From the NCBI GenBank assembly GCA_938036925.1, contig CALHVU010000034.1, positions 1 to 64,000 of the forward strand: DNA of 64,000 bases, read 5' to 3'. Position numbers and translations under genes: made by a program. How positions within the stretch are numbered: the first letter of the stretch is position 1; each line of letters begins with the position of its first letter. Of this stretch, positions 8,258-16,077 are shown piece after piece. The DNA comes from an uncultured Atopobium sp. Lineage in GTDB: Bacteria; Actinomycetota; Coriobacteriia; Coriobacteriales; Atopobiaceae. The notes under the pieces are model-generated. The model worked only from the letters and a program-made list of their open reading frames with translations, did no database searches and had not been told where the DNA came from.

Positions 8258-9640
8258 CTAATCCCACTCTTTGAGCGCTTTAATACATGACTCAGCAATG
8301 TTTGTGGGACCAGGAATTGACATGATGACTTTGGCGCCGCGAGCCTCTAGATGCGCAGTTAAATCTGCCAGTGACATGCCGTCAAGCGTTACTTTATCAA
8401 AGTTAAACATAACCTCAGGGAGCACTACCAGAACATCTGTAAGGTCTTCAGGTACCTGGGCGAGAAGATCAACGGCGCAGATAAGTCCTGTGACATTAAC
8501 GTCTCCACCAAAGAAATCGTTGCGCACGGCAAAAGTAGAAACGTTGCCATCAGCCGACCAGTCATCACAGAAGGTCTGGATGGTTTGCTGAGCAGCTTCT
8601 CCTACAATCAGCAAAATCTTGCGAGAACGAGCAGAAAGATAGGTATCTGCTTCATCAAGAGCGGTACGCATAGTGCTACAGACCTCTTCAGCCTCATCGA
8701 GGAAGCTTCTGAGCATACCAATACCGTCATAGAACTGCGGATAGCCGTCGTAGGTGTACGCTGGCGGAATAGGTAGCTGAGCGTCTACGTAGAACTCGTC
8801 AGAGAGCTGGAAGCGCGTAATGCCCAAAGAAGCACGTGCACGCTCCTGGTAGGGCTCAACAATTTTGACTACAGAGCGGGACAGCTCCACATCATCAGAA
8901 TACGAATGCGTAAAGCGTTTGGAGTCTTTGGTATAGCCAAGGGGAACAATGGCCAACGAGGTAATCTGCTGGTGAGCCTCCACCCAATCAAGCGTTTTAT
9001 CAAGCTCTTCACCGTCATTGATGTTAGGGCACAAAACAATCTGGCCGTGGATCTCAATACCAGCGTCCATGAGTTTCTCAAGTACTTCAATGCCCCTAGC
9101 AGCACGAGCGCCAATCAGATTGCGACGGACGTCAGGTGAGATTGCATGCAGCGAGACGTTCATGGGCTCAAGCTTGTGAGAGATGATGCGCTCAACATCC
9201 TCGTCAGTAAGGTTAGTGAGCGTAACAAAATTGCCCTGCAAGAAGCTCAGGCGATAATCGTCGTCTCTAATAGAAAGCGAAGGGCGCATATCTTCTGGCA
9301 ACATGGCCATAAAACAGAACTGACAAGCGTTTACGCAGGTCTTGATCCCGTCAAAGAGAACGTCAACAAAATCAACGCCCCAGTCTTCTCCGGATTCACG
9401 CTCAAGTACACACTCATAGAGCTCATCATCGCCGGGAATAGAAACCTCAAGCTCACAGATTGAGCCGTCGGCCTCCCAACGCCAATCAATCAGATCTTTT
9501 GGCACCACGCCATTGACCTTCTCGATAATCATGCCGGGCTCAAGGCCAGCCTTCCACGCGGGACTACCCTCTTCAACGGACTCAATAAGCGCACCAAGTC
9601 CACCAGATTTTGTATTTCCGTAGTCTGCGCGCTGTTCCAT
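8258..9640 (-). CDS. PDZ / radical SAM / DUF512 protein
   Basis: A 460-residue protein of the family that combines an N-terminal PDZ-like domain (GALIESVEEGSPAWKAGLEPG, about 14-35), a radical SAM core and a C-terminal DUF512 region. The cluster motif is CVNACQFC near residue 107 (CX3CX2C), able to hold a 4Fe-4S cluster that cleaves S-adenosylmethionine. No function has been settled for the family. It is usually found next to der, as here, which hints at ribosome or translation-related work, but that is only context. It is coupled to ispH upstream (stop and start 1 base apart). Confidence 0.88.
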   Translation of the reverse strand: MEQRADYGNTKSGGLGALIESVEEGSPAWKAGLEPGMIIEKVNGVVPKDLIDWRWEADGSICELEVSIPGDDELYECVLERESGEDWGVDFVDVLFDGIKTCVNACQFCFMAMLPEDMRPSLSIRDDDYRLSFLQGNFVTLTNLTDEDVERIISHKLEPMNVSLHAISPDVRRNLIGARAARGIEVLEKLMDAGIEIHGQIVLCPNINDGEELDKTLDWVEAHQQITSLAIVPLGYTKDSKRFTHSYSDDVELSRSVVKIVEPYQERARASLGITRFQLSDEFYVDAQLPIPPAYTYDGYPQFYDGIGMLRSFLDEAEEVCSTMRTALDEADTYLSARSRKILLIVGEAAQQTIQTFCDDWSADGNVSTFAVRNDFFGGDVNVTGLICAVDLLAQVPEDLTDVLVVLPEVMFNFDKVTLDGMSLADLTAHLEARGAKVIMSIPGPTNIAESCIKALKEWD

Positions 9641-9641
9641 A

Positions 9642-10496
9642 TTAGGCGCCTACGATTTCCTCAATAGCTAATTTAACTGCATTGATATGAGCTTCTGGGG
9701 TTGAGGCCCCTGCAGTAATACCAATATGCTCAGCACCTTCAAACCAGGATGCTTGCAGCTCATCAGCGCCTTCAATGTGATAGGTTGCGGGGCAATAGAG
9801 CTTTGAAATCTCTGCTAAGCGAGTGGTATTTGCAGAGATCCTGCCGCCAATAATAATCATGACATCAGACTCTTTTGCAAGCCTCATACAAGAGTCCTGA
9901 TGGCCCGCAGTAGCCTCGCAGATAGTATTCATGACGCGAAGCTCGTCAACAAGCGGAAGTACCGCATTAACTACTTCAGAGAGCTTAGCGGCGCTCATGG
10001 TGGTCTGTACTACGAGGCCAACCTTCTTTGCAGCTCTCATGGCATCCGCCTGAGCGGCAACTTCTTCCACGGTGTCAATAGCCAAAGAACCTGGCACATG
10101 AGCGAGCGTTGCTTCTACCTCAGGATGTCCAGACTCTCCTACCACATACACGGCATAGCCCTGCTTGGCGAGAAGTTCTGCGGCTCCGTGAGCTTTCTTT
10201 ACAAACGGACAGGTTGCATCTAGTACGTCAACACATCCGTCCTTGGCAATCTGCTCCTCTTGAGGAGTTACACCATGTGTGCGCAACAATAGCGCACTTC
10301 CTGCAGCTTCAGAAGCGGAATCAACTACCTCTACGCCCTGGTCTTTAAGAGACGTAACAACGCGAGGATTATGAATAAGCGGACCAAGCGTGCGCACAGG
10401 TGCATGAGCATCTTTGACGGCCTGCTGGACCATCTGAAGAGCTCTTTCTACACCGTAACAAGCACCAGCTTCATCGGCAATTTTGATAGTAGGCAC
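9642..10496 (-). CDS. ispH: 4-hydroxy-3-methylbut-2-enyl diphosphate reductase
   Basis: Last enzyme of the MEP pathway, reducing HMBPP to IPP and DMAPP with an Fe-S cluster. The three cluster cysteines are in GACYGVERAL (about 11-20), DATCPFVKKAH and the ICEATAGHQ segment; VVQTTMS and GGRISANT substrate-site motifs are present. At 284 residues it is the short, non-S1-fused form. The GTG start at 10496 has GGAAGGAA upstream and lies just after cmk-plsC. Together with ispG and dxr in this window it shows that isoprenoids are made by the MEP route. Confidence 0.96.
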   Translation of the reverse strand: MPTIKIADEAGACYGVERALQMVQQAVKDAHAPVRTLGPLIHNPRVVTSLKDQGVEVVDSASEAAGSALLLRTHGVTPQEEQIAKDGCVDVLDATCPFVKKAHGAAELLAKQGYAVYVVGESGHPEVEATLAHVPGSLAIDTVEEVAAQADAMRAAKKVGLVVQTTMSAAKLSEVVNAVLPLVDELRVMNTICEATAGHQDSCMRLAKESDVMIIIGGRISANTTRLAEISKLYCPATYHIEGADELQASWFEGAEHIGITAGASTPEAHINAVKLAIEEIVGA

Positions 10497-10499
10497 GAA

Positions 10500-12044
10500 C
10501 TAATTCCTTCCAGGATGCTCTTTGAGCATTGCATCTCTTAGCTCGTATACCCGCTCCATGGCCACTTCTTCCATCTCTTTTGCCTGATCTTTACGCTTCT
10601 TAGAAGTCAGATCATTAAAAGAAACCTTCTGACCTGCACGAAGATACACCTTTACAGGCTTAACCAGAGGAGAACCTTTTTTCTTAATATCAAGCGCGCC
10701 AATAATGGCCAGTGGCTGGACATCTACCTTGGCAAGCTGGGCGATAAGAGCAAAACCGCCGTGAGTTTCTCCACGCTCTGTATTGCTTCTGATCCTTGTG
10801 CCCTCAGGGTAGATAAGAAGCATCTCTCCCCTAGAAAGTGCCGTGGTTGCACGACGAATTGCCTTCATATCGGCAGTTCCGCGGTCTACTGGAATTCCGC
10901 CAAGTCTAGAAAGCGCCCACTGAAGCGGTTTGAATTTGTTGAACTCACTCTTGTAGATGGTTCTCACGGGGATACCGTGAACAAGGAGGTGAACAACAGT
11001 AACAATAGGGTCCAAAAACGTTGGATGGTTCATGATAAGAACGCGAGGGGTCTTGTCTCCCACAAACAGCTCGTCGTTATCCCAGCGCCATCTAAACCAA
11101 ATTTTGGTAATCAGTCCAAGCACACTTACTGCCAGCCACTTAAAAAACTTAGCTGGTGCTGGAAAGTCAACAAGCGCTGTGTCGTAATAATCGTCAAACG
11201 AATTTCCGCCAAAAGGGTGCAAACGCTTAGATGCCGTTGTTATAGAAGACTTTTTCTCGGAGCGCTTAGGCTCTTCCGTGTGAGACTTCCCGTCATCAGA
11301 AGAGCTGCTCTCTGATCCGTTTCCCTGGTGAGAAGACCTGTGGTTGCGTGCATCTCTTTTGCCGAGTCCAGGATGCAGGGCAATAATAGCCGCAATAACC
11401 TCTTCAACAGAAAGCGCAGAAGAGTCAATGTGATGAGCGTCTTCTGCTGCACGAAGTGGCGCTGCCTTACGCTCAGAATCAGCCTTATCGCGAGCCTTGA
11501 TGTCTTCGAGGATCTTCTCCTCACTCTTGGCGTCTACCTGGGCATCGTTTCCGGTGGCTGCATCTCCGCCCTGGCGCTGAACAGCACGGCGGTGAGCTCG
11601 AGCAGCAGGGTCTGCAGTCAAGAAAACCTTAACATCGGCCTCTGGGAATACCACGGTACCAATGTCACGACCTTCAGCAACCACATCGCCATTCTCGCCA
11701 GCGCGACGCTGAAGCGTGACCATAGCCTCACGGACCTCAGGGATGGCTGCAACAGCGCTAACGTTTCTATCTACCTCGGGAGTACGAATCTCTGCGGTGA
11801 CATTTGTACCGTTAGCGAAGACGGTTTGACCATTAACAGAGTTTCCAAACGAGATGCTAATGCTGCGTGCTACCTGAATGATTTTCTCGGTATCAGTCAT
11901 ATCAATGCCCTGACGTAGGCATTCTACGGTTACGGAGCGATACATTGCACCCGTATCAAGGAAAATCAAATCCAGGCGATCAGAAAGGGTGCGAGCTACC
12001 GTAGACTTTCCGGAGCCTGCTGGGCCGTCAATAGCAACAATCAT
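10500..12044 (-). CDS. cmk-plsC: Fused cytidylate kinase and 1-acylglycerol-3-phosphate acyltransferase
   Basis: Residues 1 to about 225 are a complete CMP kinase: P-loop GPAGSGKST (7-15), FLDTGAMYR, and GRDIGTVVFP. It phosphorylates CMP/dCMP. A Ser/His/Gly-rich linker (about 226-280) leads to a PlsC acyltransferase domain with catalytic NHPTFLD (about 338), a GGIPVDRG segment and YPEGTRIR (about 432), which acylates lysophosphatidic acid. A hydrophobic stretch (WLAVSVLGLITKIWF) before NHPTFLD should dock it on the membrane. There is no frameshift across 514 residues, so this is a true fusion. CTP and phosphatidic acid are the two substrates of CdsA. Start ATG 12044 overlaps the preceding stop (TAATG). 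Confidence 0.93.
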   Translation of the reverse strand: MIVAIDGPAGSGKSTVARTLSDRLDLIFLDTGAMYRSVTVECLRQGIDMTDTEKIIQVARSISISFGNSVNGQTVFANGTNVTAEIRTPEVDRNVSAVAAIPEVREAMVTLQRRAGENGDVVAEGRDIGTVVFPEADVKVFLTADPAARAHRRAVQRQGGDAATGNDAQVDAKSEEKILEDIKARDKADSERKAAPLRAAEDAHHIDSSALSVEEVIAAIIALHPGLGKRDARNHRSSHQGNGSESSSSDDGKSHTEEPKRSEKKSSITTASKRLHPFGGNSFDDYYDTALVDFPAPAKFFKWLAVSVLGLITKIWFRWRWDNDELFVGDKTPRVLIMNHPTFLDPIVTVVHLLVHGIPVRTIYKSEFNKFKPLQWALSRLGGIPVDRGTADMKAIRRATTALSRGEMLLIYPEGTRIRSNTERGETHGGFALIAQLAKVDVQPLAIIGALDIKKKGSPLVKPVKVYLRAGQKVSFNDLTSKKRKDQAKEMEEVAMERVYELRDAMLKEHPGRN

Positions 12045-12754
12045 TACTTATCCCCCTTGGTGACACCCCAAATGTCACGAAAATCGTAAAAACTTGGCTC
12101 AGTGGAACGACGAATAACTTCTTCTGGATCAAGGTTAAATCCACCAAGCTTGAAATCAGAACTGCCTGTACTAGTAAAGAAGATTGACGAGACATTTGCA
12201 AGATGCACATTCCAGCTTGAACTTCCTGGGATGCCAAAAATCTCTGCCATCATAGAGCGCAAATAGCCGCCGTGAGAAATACACACAGTGCGTCCAGAAA
12301 GACTGGAAAGTTCGTTAAGAATAGTGCGACATCTGCTTCTTACCTGCTCGTATGACTCTGCCTCTGGAGCAGGTATGGAATGGCCGTTTATGTCTGAGGC
12401 CCAAGGAAACGTAAGGCCATAGGGCTTTAAAATCTCTTCTGCATCAGCAAAACGTTTGCTCTCCAAAATGCCAAAATCCATCTCTGCAAGGTCATCTTTT
12501 ACCTCACAAGGAATACCAAGCTCGGTGGCAGCCATCTGGGCCATGTCTTTGCAGCGAGATAAAGGAGAGGTCCAAATTCTATCTGGATGAAATGCAACAA
12601 GTGCACGAACAGCGTGCTCTCGCTGTTCAACGCCATGCTCGGTAAGCTCAACGTCTCTTCTGCCGCTGAAAAAGCGCTGTGTATTAGCCACGCTTTCTGG
12701 ATGACGCATAAACAAAATGCGATGAACCTGAGCTGGAACTTCAAATGGCTGCAT
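12044..12754 (-). CDS. Histidine phosphatase (phosphoglycerate mutase-like) family protein
   Basis: A 236-residue protein of the histidine phosphatase superfamily. The catalytic RHG motif appears as FMRHPESVAN near residue 15, with Pro replacing Gly, and the second catalytic His is in CISHGGYLRSM (about 160). The TSPLSRCKDMAQ segment supplies the second phosphate-pocket Arg region. The substrate is not predictable; the family includes cofactor-dependent phosphoglycerate mutases, phosphosugar phosphatases and alpha-ribazole phosphatase. A GGAGACATA site precedes ATG 12754. It lies between rluB and cmk-plsC in the same direction. Confidence 0.85.
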   Translation of the reverse strand: MQPFEVPAQVHRILFMRHPESVANTQRFFSGRRDVELTEHGVEQREHAVRALVAFHPDRIWTSPLSRCKDMAQMAATELGIPCEVKDDLAEMDFGILESKRFADAEEILKPYGLTFPWASDINGHSIPAPEAESYEQVRSRCRTILNELSSLSGRTVCISHGGYLRSMMAEIFGIPGSSSWNVHLANVSSIFFTSTGSSDFKLGGFNLDPEEVIRRSTEPSFYDFRDIWGVTKGDK

Positions 12755-12811
12755 TATGTCTCCTCTCTGGGCGTGTTTGAGATGTTTGACGTGCGCTTAG
12801 TAATTGTGCGA

Positions 12812-13657
12812 CTAGTAATTATTGCTGGCATGTAAAGGCATGATGGGAGAAGCGCCAGGCTCTCTACCAATAGTGCACTCCAGAGCGGCAACTTCCTCTT
12901 CTGTAAGAAGTCTCCACTCACCTTCTTTAACGCCTGTAAGGTGGAGCGGCCCAAACGTGTCTCTGTGGAGTGCAAGAACTCTATGGTGAATGGCCAGAAG
13001 CATCTTTTTGACCTGGTGCTTTCTGCCTTCTCTAATAGTTACGCTGACCAGGGAGTTTGGCTGTCCTCCACCGGTTTTTCCTAAACCCTGTGGGGCGAGA
13101 AGTGCCTTCATCTTAGCATCATCAGAGACAATTTCTACCTCTGCAGGAGCTGCGGGACCATCCTCAAGTTCAATACCCTCACGCAAGCGATCAAGCTGCT
13201 CTTCTGTAGGTGTCCCCACAACATGAGCAACATAGTGCTTCCATACATGCTTTGAAGGATGCAAAAGCTCTTGTGCCATCTGACCATCGGTAGTAAAGAA
13301 CAAAAGACCCGTGGTATCCATATCAAGACGTCCAACAGGGAAAAGTCCCGGGTATCTGTCAGTGGGAACCATGTCCACAATGGTTGGTCTACCCTGAGGG
13401 TCTTTCATAGTAGTCAGATACCCTGCAGGTTTGTTGAGCATCAAATAGACGGGTTTCTCGGCAATTGAGCAGACAATGCCGTCAACCGCTACAACATCTA
13501 CCAGCGGATCAACCTTGCTACCAAGCTCGGTGACTACCTGGCCGTTTACCGTGACGCGACCAGAGGTCATCAGGCGCTCGGAGCCACGGCGACTAGCCAC
13601 TCCTGCGCGCGCCAAAAAGCGCTGCAGCCGCATGGGAACAATACGCTCTTCTGCCAC
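12812..13657 (-). CDS. rluB: 23S rRNA pseudouridine synthase, RsuA/RluB family
   Basis: Isomerises a uridine in 23S rRNA. An N-terminal S4 RNA-binding domain (about 9-65: RLQRFLARAGVASRRGSERL) is followed by the catalytic domain with MLNKPAGYLTT, the active-site Asp in VGRLDMDTTGLL (about 105) and REGRKHQVKKM. I use GTG 13657, 3 bases after scpB; an ATG at 13633 (MRLQRF) is the alternative start. Position downstream of scpA-scpB matches the common scpA-scpB-rluB cluster. The last codons run into an imperfect 15-bp tandem repeat (12791-12820). Confidence 0.93.
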   Translation of the reverse strand: MAEERIVPMRLQRFLARAGVASRRGSERLMTSGRVTVNGQVVTELGSKVDPLVDVVAVDGIVCSIAEKPVYLMLNKPAGYLTTMKDPQGRPTIVDMVPTDRYPGLFPVGRLDMDTTGLLFFTTDGQMAQELLHPSKHVWKHYVAHVVGTPTEEQLDRLREGIELEDGPAAPAEVEIVSDDAKMKALLAPQGLGKTGGGQPNSLVSVTIREGRKHQVKKMLLAIHHRVLALHRDTFGPLHLTGVKEGEWRLLTEEEVAALECTIGREPGASPIMPLHASNNY

Positions 13658-13660
13658 GGC

Positions 13661-14335
13661 TTATGCATCCTCTTGCGTATCGTAGCTGTCTCCCAAAAGA
13701 GAGCGTTCATCGTCAATGTCGTCTGCGGCTTCTTCAAGCGTTGAAGTGAAGCTTCTGCCGGAGAGTCTCTCGCGAATAAACTGCTTAGACTCCTCGTCTG
13801 GGGCAAAATCTTCCAGCGGCGGCAACTCTCGCAAAGACTTGAGACCAAAGCGTTCCAAGAAAAGGGCTGTTGTGCCATAGAGAATGGCTTGTCCCCTATC
13901 TGCCTCTTTACCCACTTCACGCACAAGGTTCTTCTCGCGAAGTGAAGAGATGACGCCATCAGAGTTAACACCTCGAATAGCACGGACGCCTTCACGAGTA
14001 ACGGGCTGGTGATAAGCAATAACCGCTAGCGTCTCAAGCGCTGCCTGAGAAAGGCGGCGCGTATCCCAGGAGAGCACAAAATCGCTGACCAGCTGATGGT
14101 GGGCTGGGTGCGTAAAGAGACGCCAACCGCCAGCTACCTCTCTGAGCTGAAAACCCCTGTTGCAGCGCGTGTACTCCTCTGCAAGCTCTTTGAGCGCTTG
14201 GGCAACCTCGGCAGGAGCTGCATTGGTGACCTTGGCAAAGTCAGCCGTGGTGATTGCATCTGTTGCAACCAAAAGCAGTGATTCTAGTGCGCCTTTGAGC
14301 GACTCGGAATCTAAATAGGTAAGCTCTTCTGCCAT
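13661..14335 (-). CDS. scpB: Segregation and condensation protein B
   Basis: Winged-helix subunit of the SMC-ScpA-ScpB condensin that organises and segregates the chromosome. The protein is 224 residues with the typical LESLLLVATDAITTADFAKV start, ETLAVIAYHQPVTREGVRAIRG core and an acidic C-terminal tail. It directly follows scpA with 3 bases between, so the two should be made together. The smc gene itself is not in the window. Confidence 0.95.
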   Translation of the reverse strand: MAEELTYLDSESLKGALESLLLVATDAITTADFAKVTNAAPAEVAQALKELAEEYTRCNRGFQLREVAGGWRLFTHPAHHQLVSDFVLSWDTRRLSQAALETLAVIAYHQPVTREGVRAIRGVNSDGVISSLREKNLVREVGKEADRGQAILYGTTALFLERFGLKSLRELPPLEDFAPDEESKQFIRERLSGRSFTSTLEEAADDIDDERSLLGDSYDTQEDA

Positions 14336-14338
14336 AAG

Positions 14339-15268
14339 TTATTCCGCCTCTTTCTGTGCTTCATCGGGCGTTTGGGTTAGCGATAAAAGCGTCTGCTGGA
14401 CATCATCGAGTGCGTTTTGAGATAGGTTAAATCCTTCAAGGTCTGGCTCATCACCAGATAGTTCTTCTAGTTCCAAAAGAACTGACTCATCAAGCTGGTA
14501 TGAATCTGCGCCCTCTATGTGCTCAATCTCAATCTCGCCAAAGATGACATCCTGCCGAACACGAACAAGACCGCGCTTAAAGAGCTCAAGCACAGCCAAA
14601 AAGTTTGCAACTACAATTTCTGGCGTATCTTGACCGTCTAAGAGCTCAGAGAACGTCACTTTGCCCTTAGAGCGCGTCAGTCGGTCCACAGAAGCTACCG
14701 TCAGAGCTACTGGGAGCCTTTTTGGCGCCACATGTTCTGCTTCAAGCAAGAATGTCTCACGTTTTGAGTCAATGTCCGCACAGATGACAGCAAGGCTTCT
14801 GAGGGTAATGCCCTCAAGATAGTCTGGCATGAGGTTCAAGAAATCAGGATCTGGGCCCACTGAGCGTGGGAACATGTACGATTCTGCTTCCATACGACTA
14901 CCTAGCGCAGCACCCGCATTTCTGAACTGCTTATAGGCAATAAGGCGAGCAATAAGAACTTCTCGTGCCTCGTCAGGAGAAAGTCCGTCAAGCTCGTCAT
15001 CATACTCATCTTCATCGTATGAGCTTTTGAGCGAAACGTCTTGAGGCACCAAGGCATGAGCTTTCATGTCCAAAAGCGTTGACGCAACAAGGACAAAGTC
15101 ACTGGCAACGTCTAGGTCAAGCTCTTCCATGGCGTCCACTTCTGCCAGGTACTGATCAGCAACCTCAGAGATAGAAATAGAGCCGATGGCAACTTTTTGC
15201 CTACTTACTAGCTGAAGCAGCAAGTCAAACGGTCCAGAATATGTTGCAGTGTTTACTTTGTACGACAT
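14339..15268 (-). CDS. scpA: Segregation and condensation protein A
   Basis: Kleisin subunit of the bacterial SMC complex, bridging the SMC heads. The N-terminal half has the diagnostic YSGPFDLLLQLVSRQKVAIGSI and the acidic DEYDDELDGLSPDEAREVLIARLI regions; the C-terminal winged helix (FSELLDGQ...VVANFLAVLELFKRGLV, about 205-240) follows. An extra acidic tail of about 55 residues extends beyond the winged helix. ATG 15268 overlaps the upstream protease stop by one base. Confidence 0.94.
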   Translation of the reverse strand: MSYKVNTATYSGPFDLLLQLVSRQKVAIGSISISEVADQYLAEVDAMEELDLDVASDFVLVASTLLDMKAHALVPQDVSLKSSYDEDEYDDELDGLSPDEAREVLIARLIAYKQFRNAGAALGSRMEAESYMFPRSVGPDPDFLNLMPDYLEGITLRSLAVICADIDSKRETFLLEAEHVAPKRLPVALTVASVDRLTRSKGKVTFSELLDGQDTPEIVVANFLAVLELFKRGLVRVRQDVIFGEIEIEHIEGADSYQLDESVLLELEELSGDEPDLEGFNLSQNALDDVQQTLLSLTQTPDEAQKEAE

Positions 15269-15948
15269 TAGATGATTCTCGCAAGCAGGCTCAAAATGAC
15301 GTTAGAAATGCCCCCAATAATGGACGAGAAAAAGCCAGGCGCAAAGAACATGAGTCCCACTACAGCAATCATACAGTAAGGCTCAATGGCGTAGAACTTT
15401 TGACGGTTTTTCTCGCCAAGAAAATACAACAGCAGCTTAGAGCCGTCCAAAGGCGGAATTGGCAACATGTTAAAGACTGCCAGGCTTACGTTAATCTGAA
15501 TGTAGAAGATTACCAGCGAAGAAACGTAGTACATTACCAGCGGATTTAGTGCCGCGCCAAATGCAACAGCTAGCGCGTTGAGCAAACGCAATAAGAGTGC
15601 GCCGAGAAACGCCTGCAAAATGTTAGACGCTGGGCCTGCGAGTGCTACCAGAATCTCGTCACGGCGACGATCTTTGAGGTAGTTGGGGTTATAGGGAACA
15701 GGCTTTGCGTAACCAAAGCTAGGGCCGCCCATCAATACCAACATAAACGGCAAAAGAACCGTACCGAACAAGTCAATGTGTGCCAGTGGATTGAGCGTCA
15801 AACGGCCAGACATTTTAGCGGTAGGATCTCCGCACTTGTATGCCACAAAGCCATGCGCAACCTCGTGAACCACAATGGCAAAGATTACCAGTGCAAATTC
15901 AGCAAGCGTTGTCAAAAGCGATGGAACTGATGTTAAAGCAGTTGGCAC
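15268..15948 (-). CDS. Site-2 protease family (M50) membrane metalloprotease
   Basis: Small YwhC-type intramembrane zinc protease of about 226 residues. Zinc ligands are in HEVAHG (about 29) and the later NMLPIPPLDGSK motif, and there are about six hydrophobic segments. Unlike RseP it has no PDZ domain, and its substrate is unknown. I start it at GTG 15948 because AAGGA lies 5 bases upstream; the frame is open to 15999 without a better site. It begins the transcript that runs through scpA-scpB-rluB, a conserved neighbourhood. Confidence 0.88.
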   Translation of the reverse strand: MPTALTSVPSLLTTLAEFALVIFAIVVHEVAHGFVAYKCGDPTAKMSGRLTLNPLAHIDLFGTVLLPFMLVLMGGPSFGYAKPVPYNPNYLKDRRRDEILVALAGPASNILQAFLGALLLRLLNALAVAFGAALNPLVMYYVSSLVIFYIQINVSLAVFNMLPIPPLDGSKLLLYFLGEKNRQKFYAIEPYCMIAVVGLMFFAPGFFSSIIGGISNVILSLLARII

Positions 15949-16077
15949 AACAATCCTTATCTCAACATCTGCAAAAACCGTGCAGACAGGCACGTACAAA
16001 CAAAGACTCTCAAGAACATGACGTTAGTTACAAGACAGTAGGTACAAGACAATTTTACCCAAGATTGGCAAAACTAC

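Noticed and set aside
12791..12820. Imperfect 15-bp tandem repeat at the end of rluB
   Set aside because: Two copies only, ending with the rluB stop; no sign of function beyond slippage.
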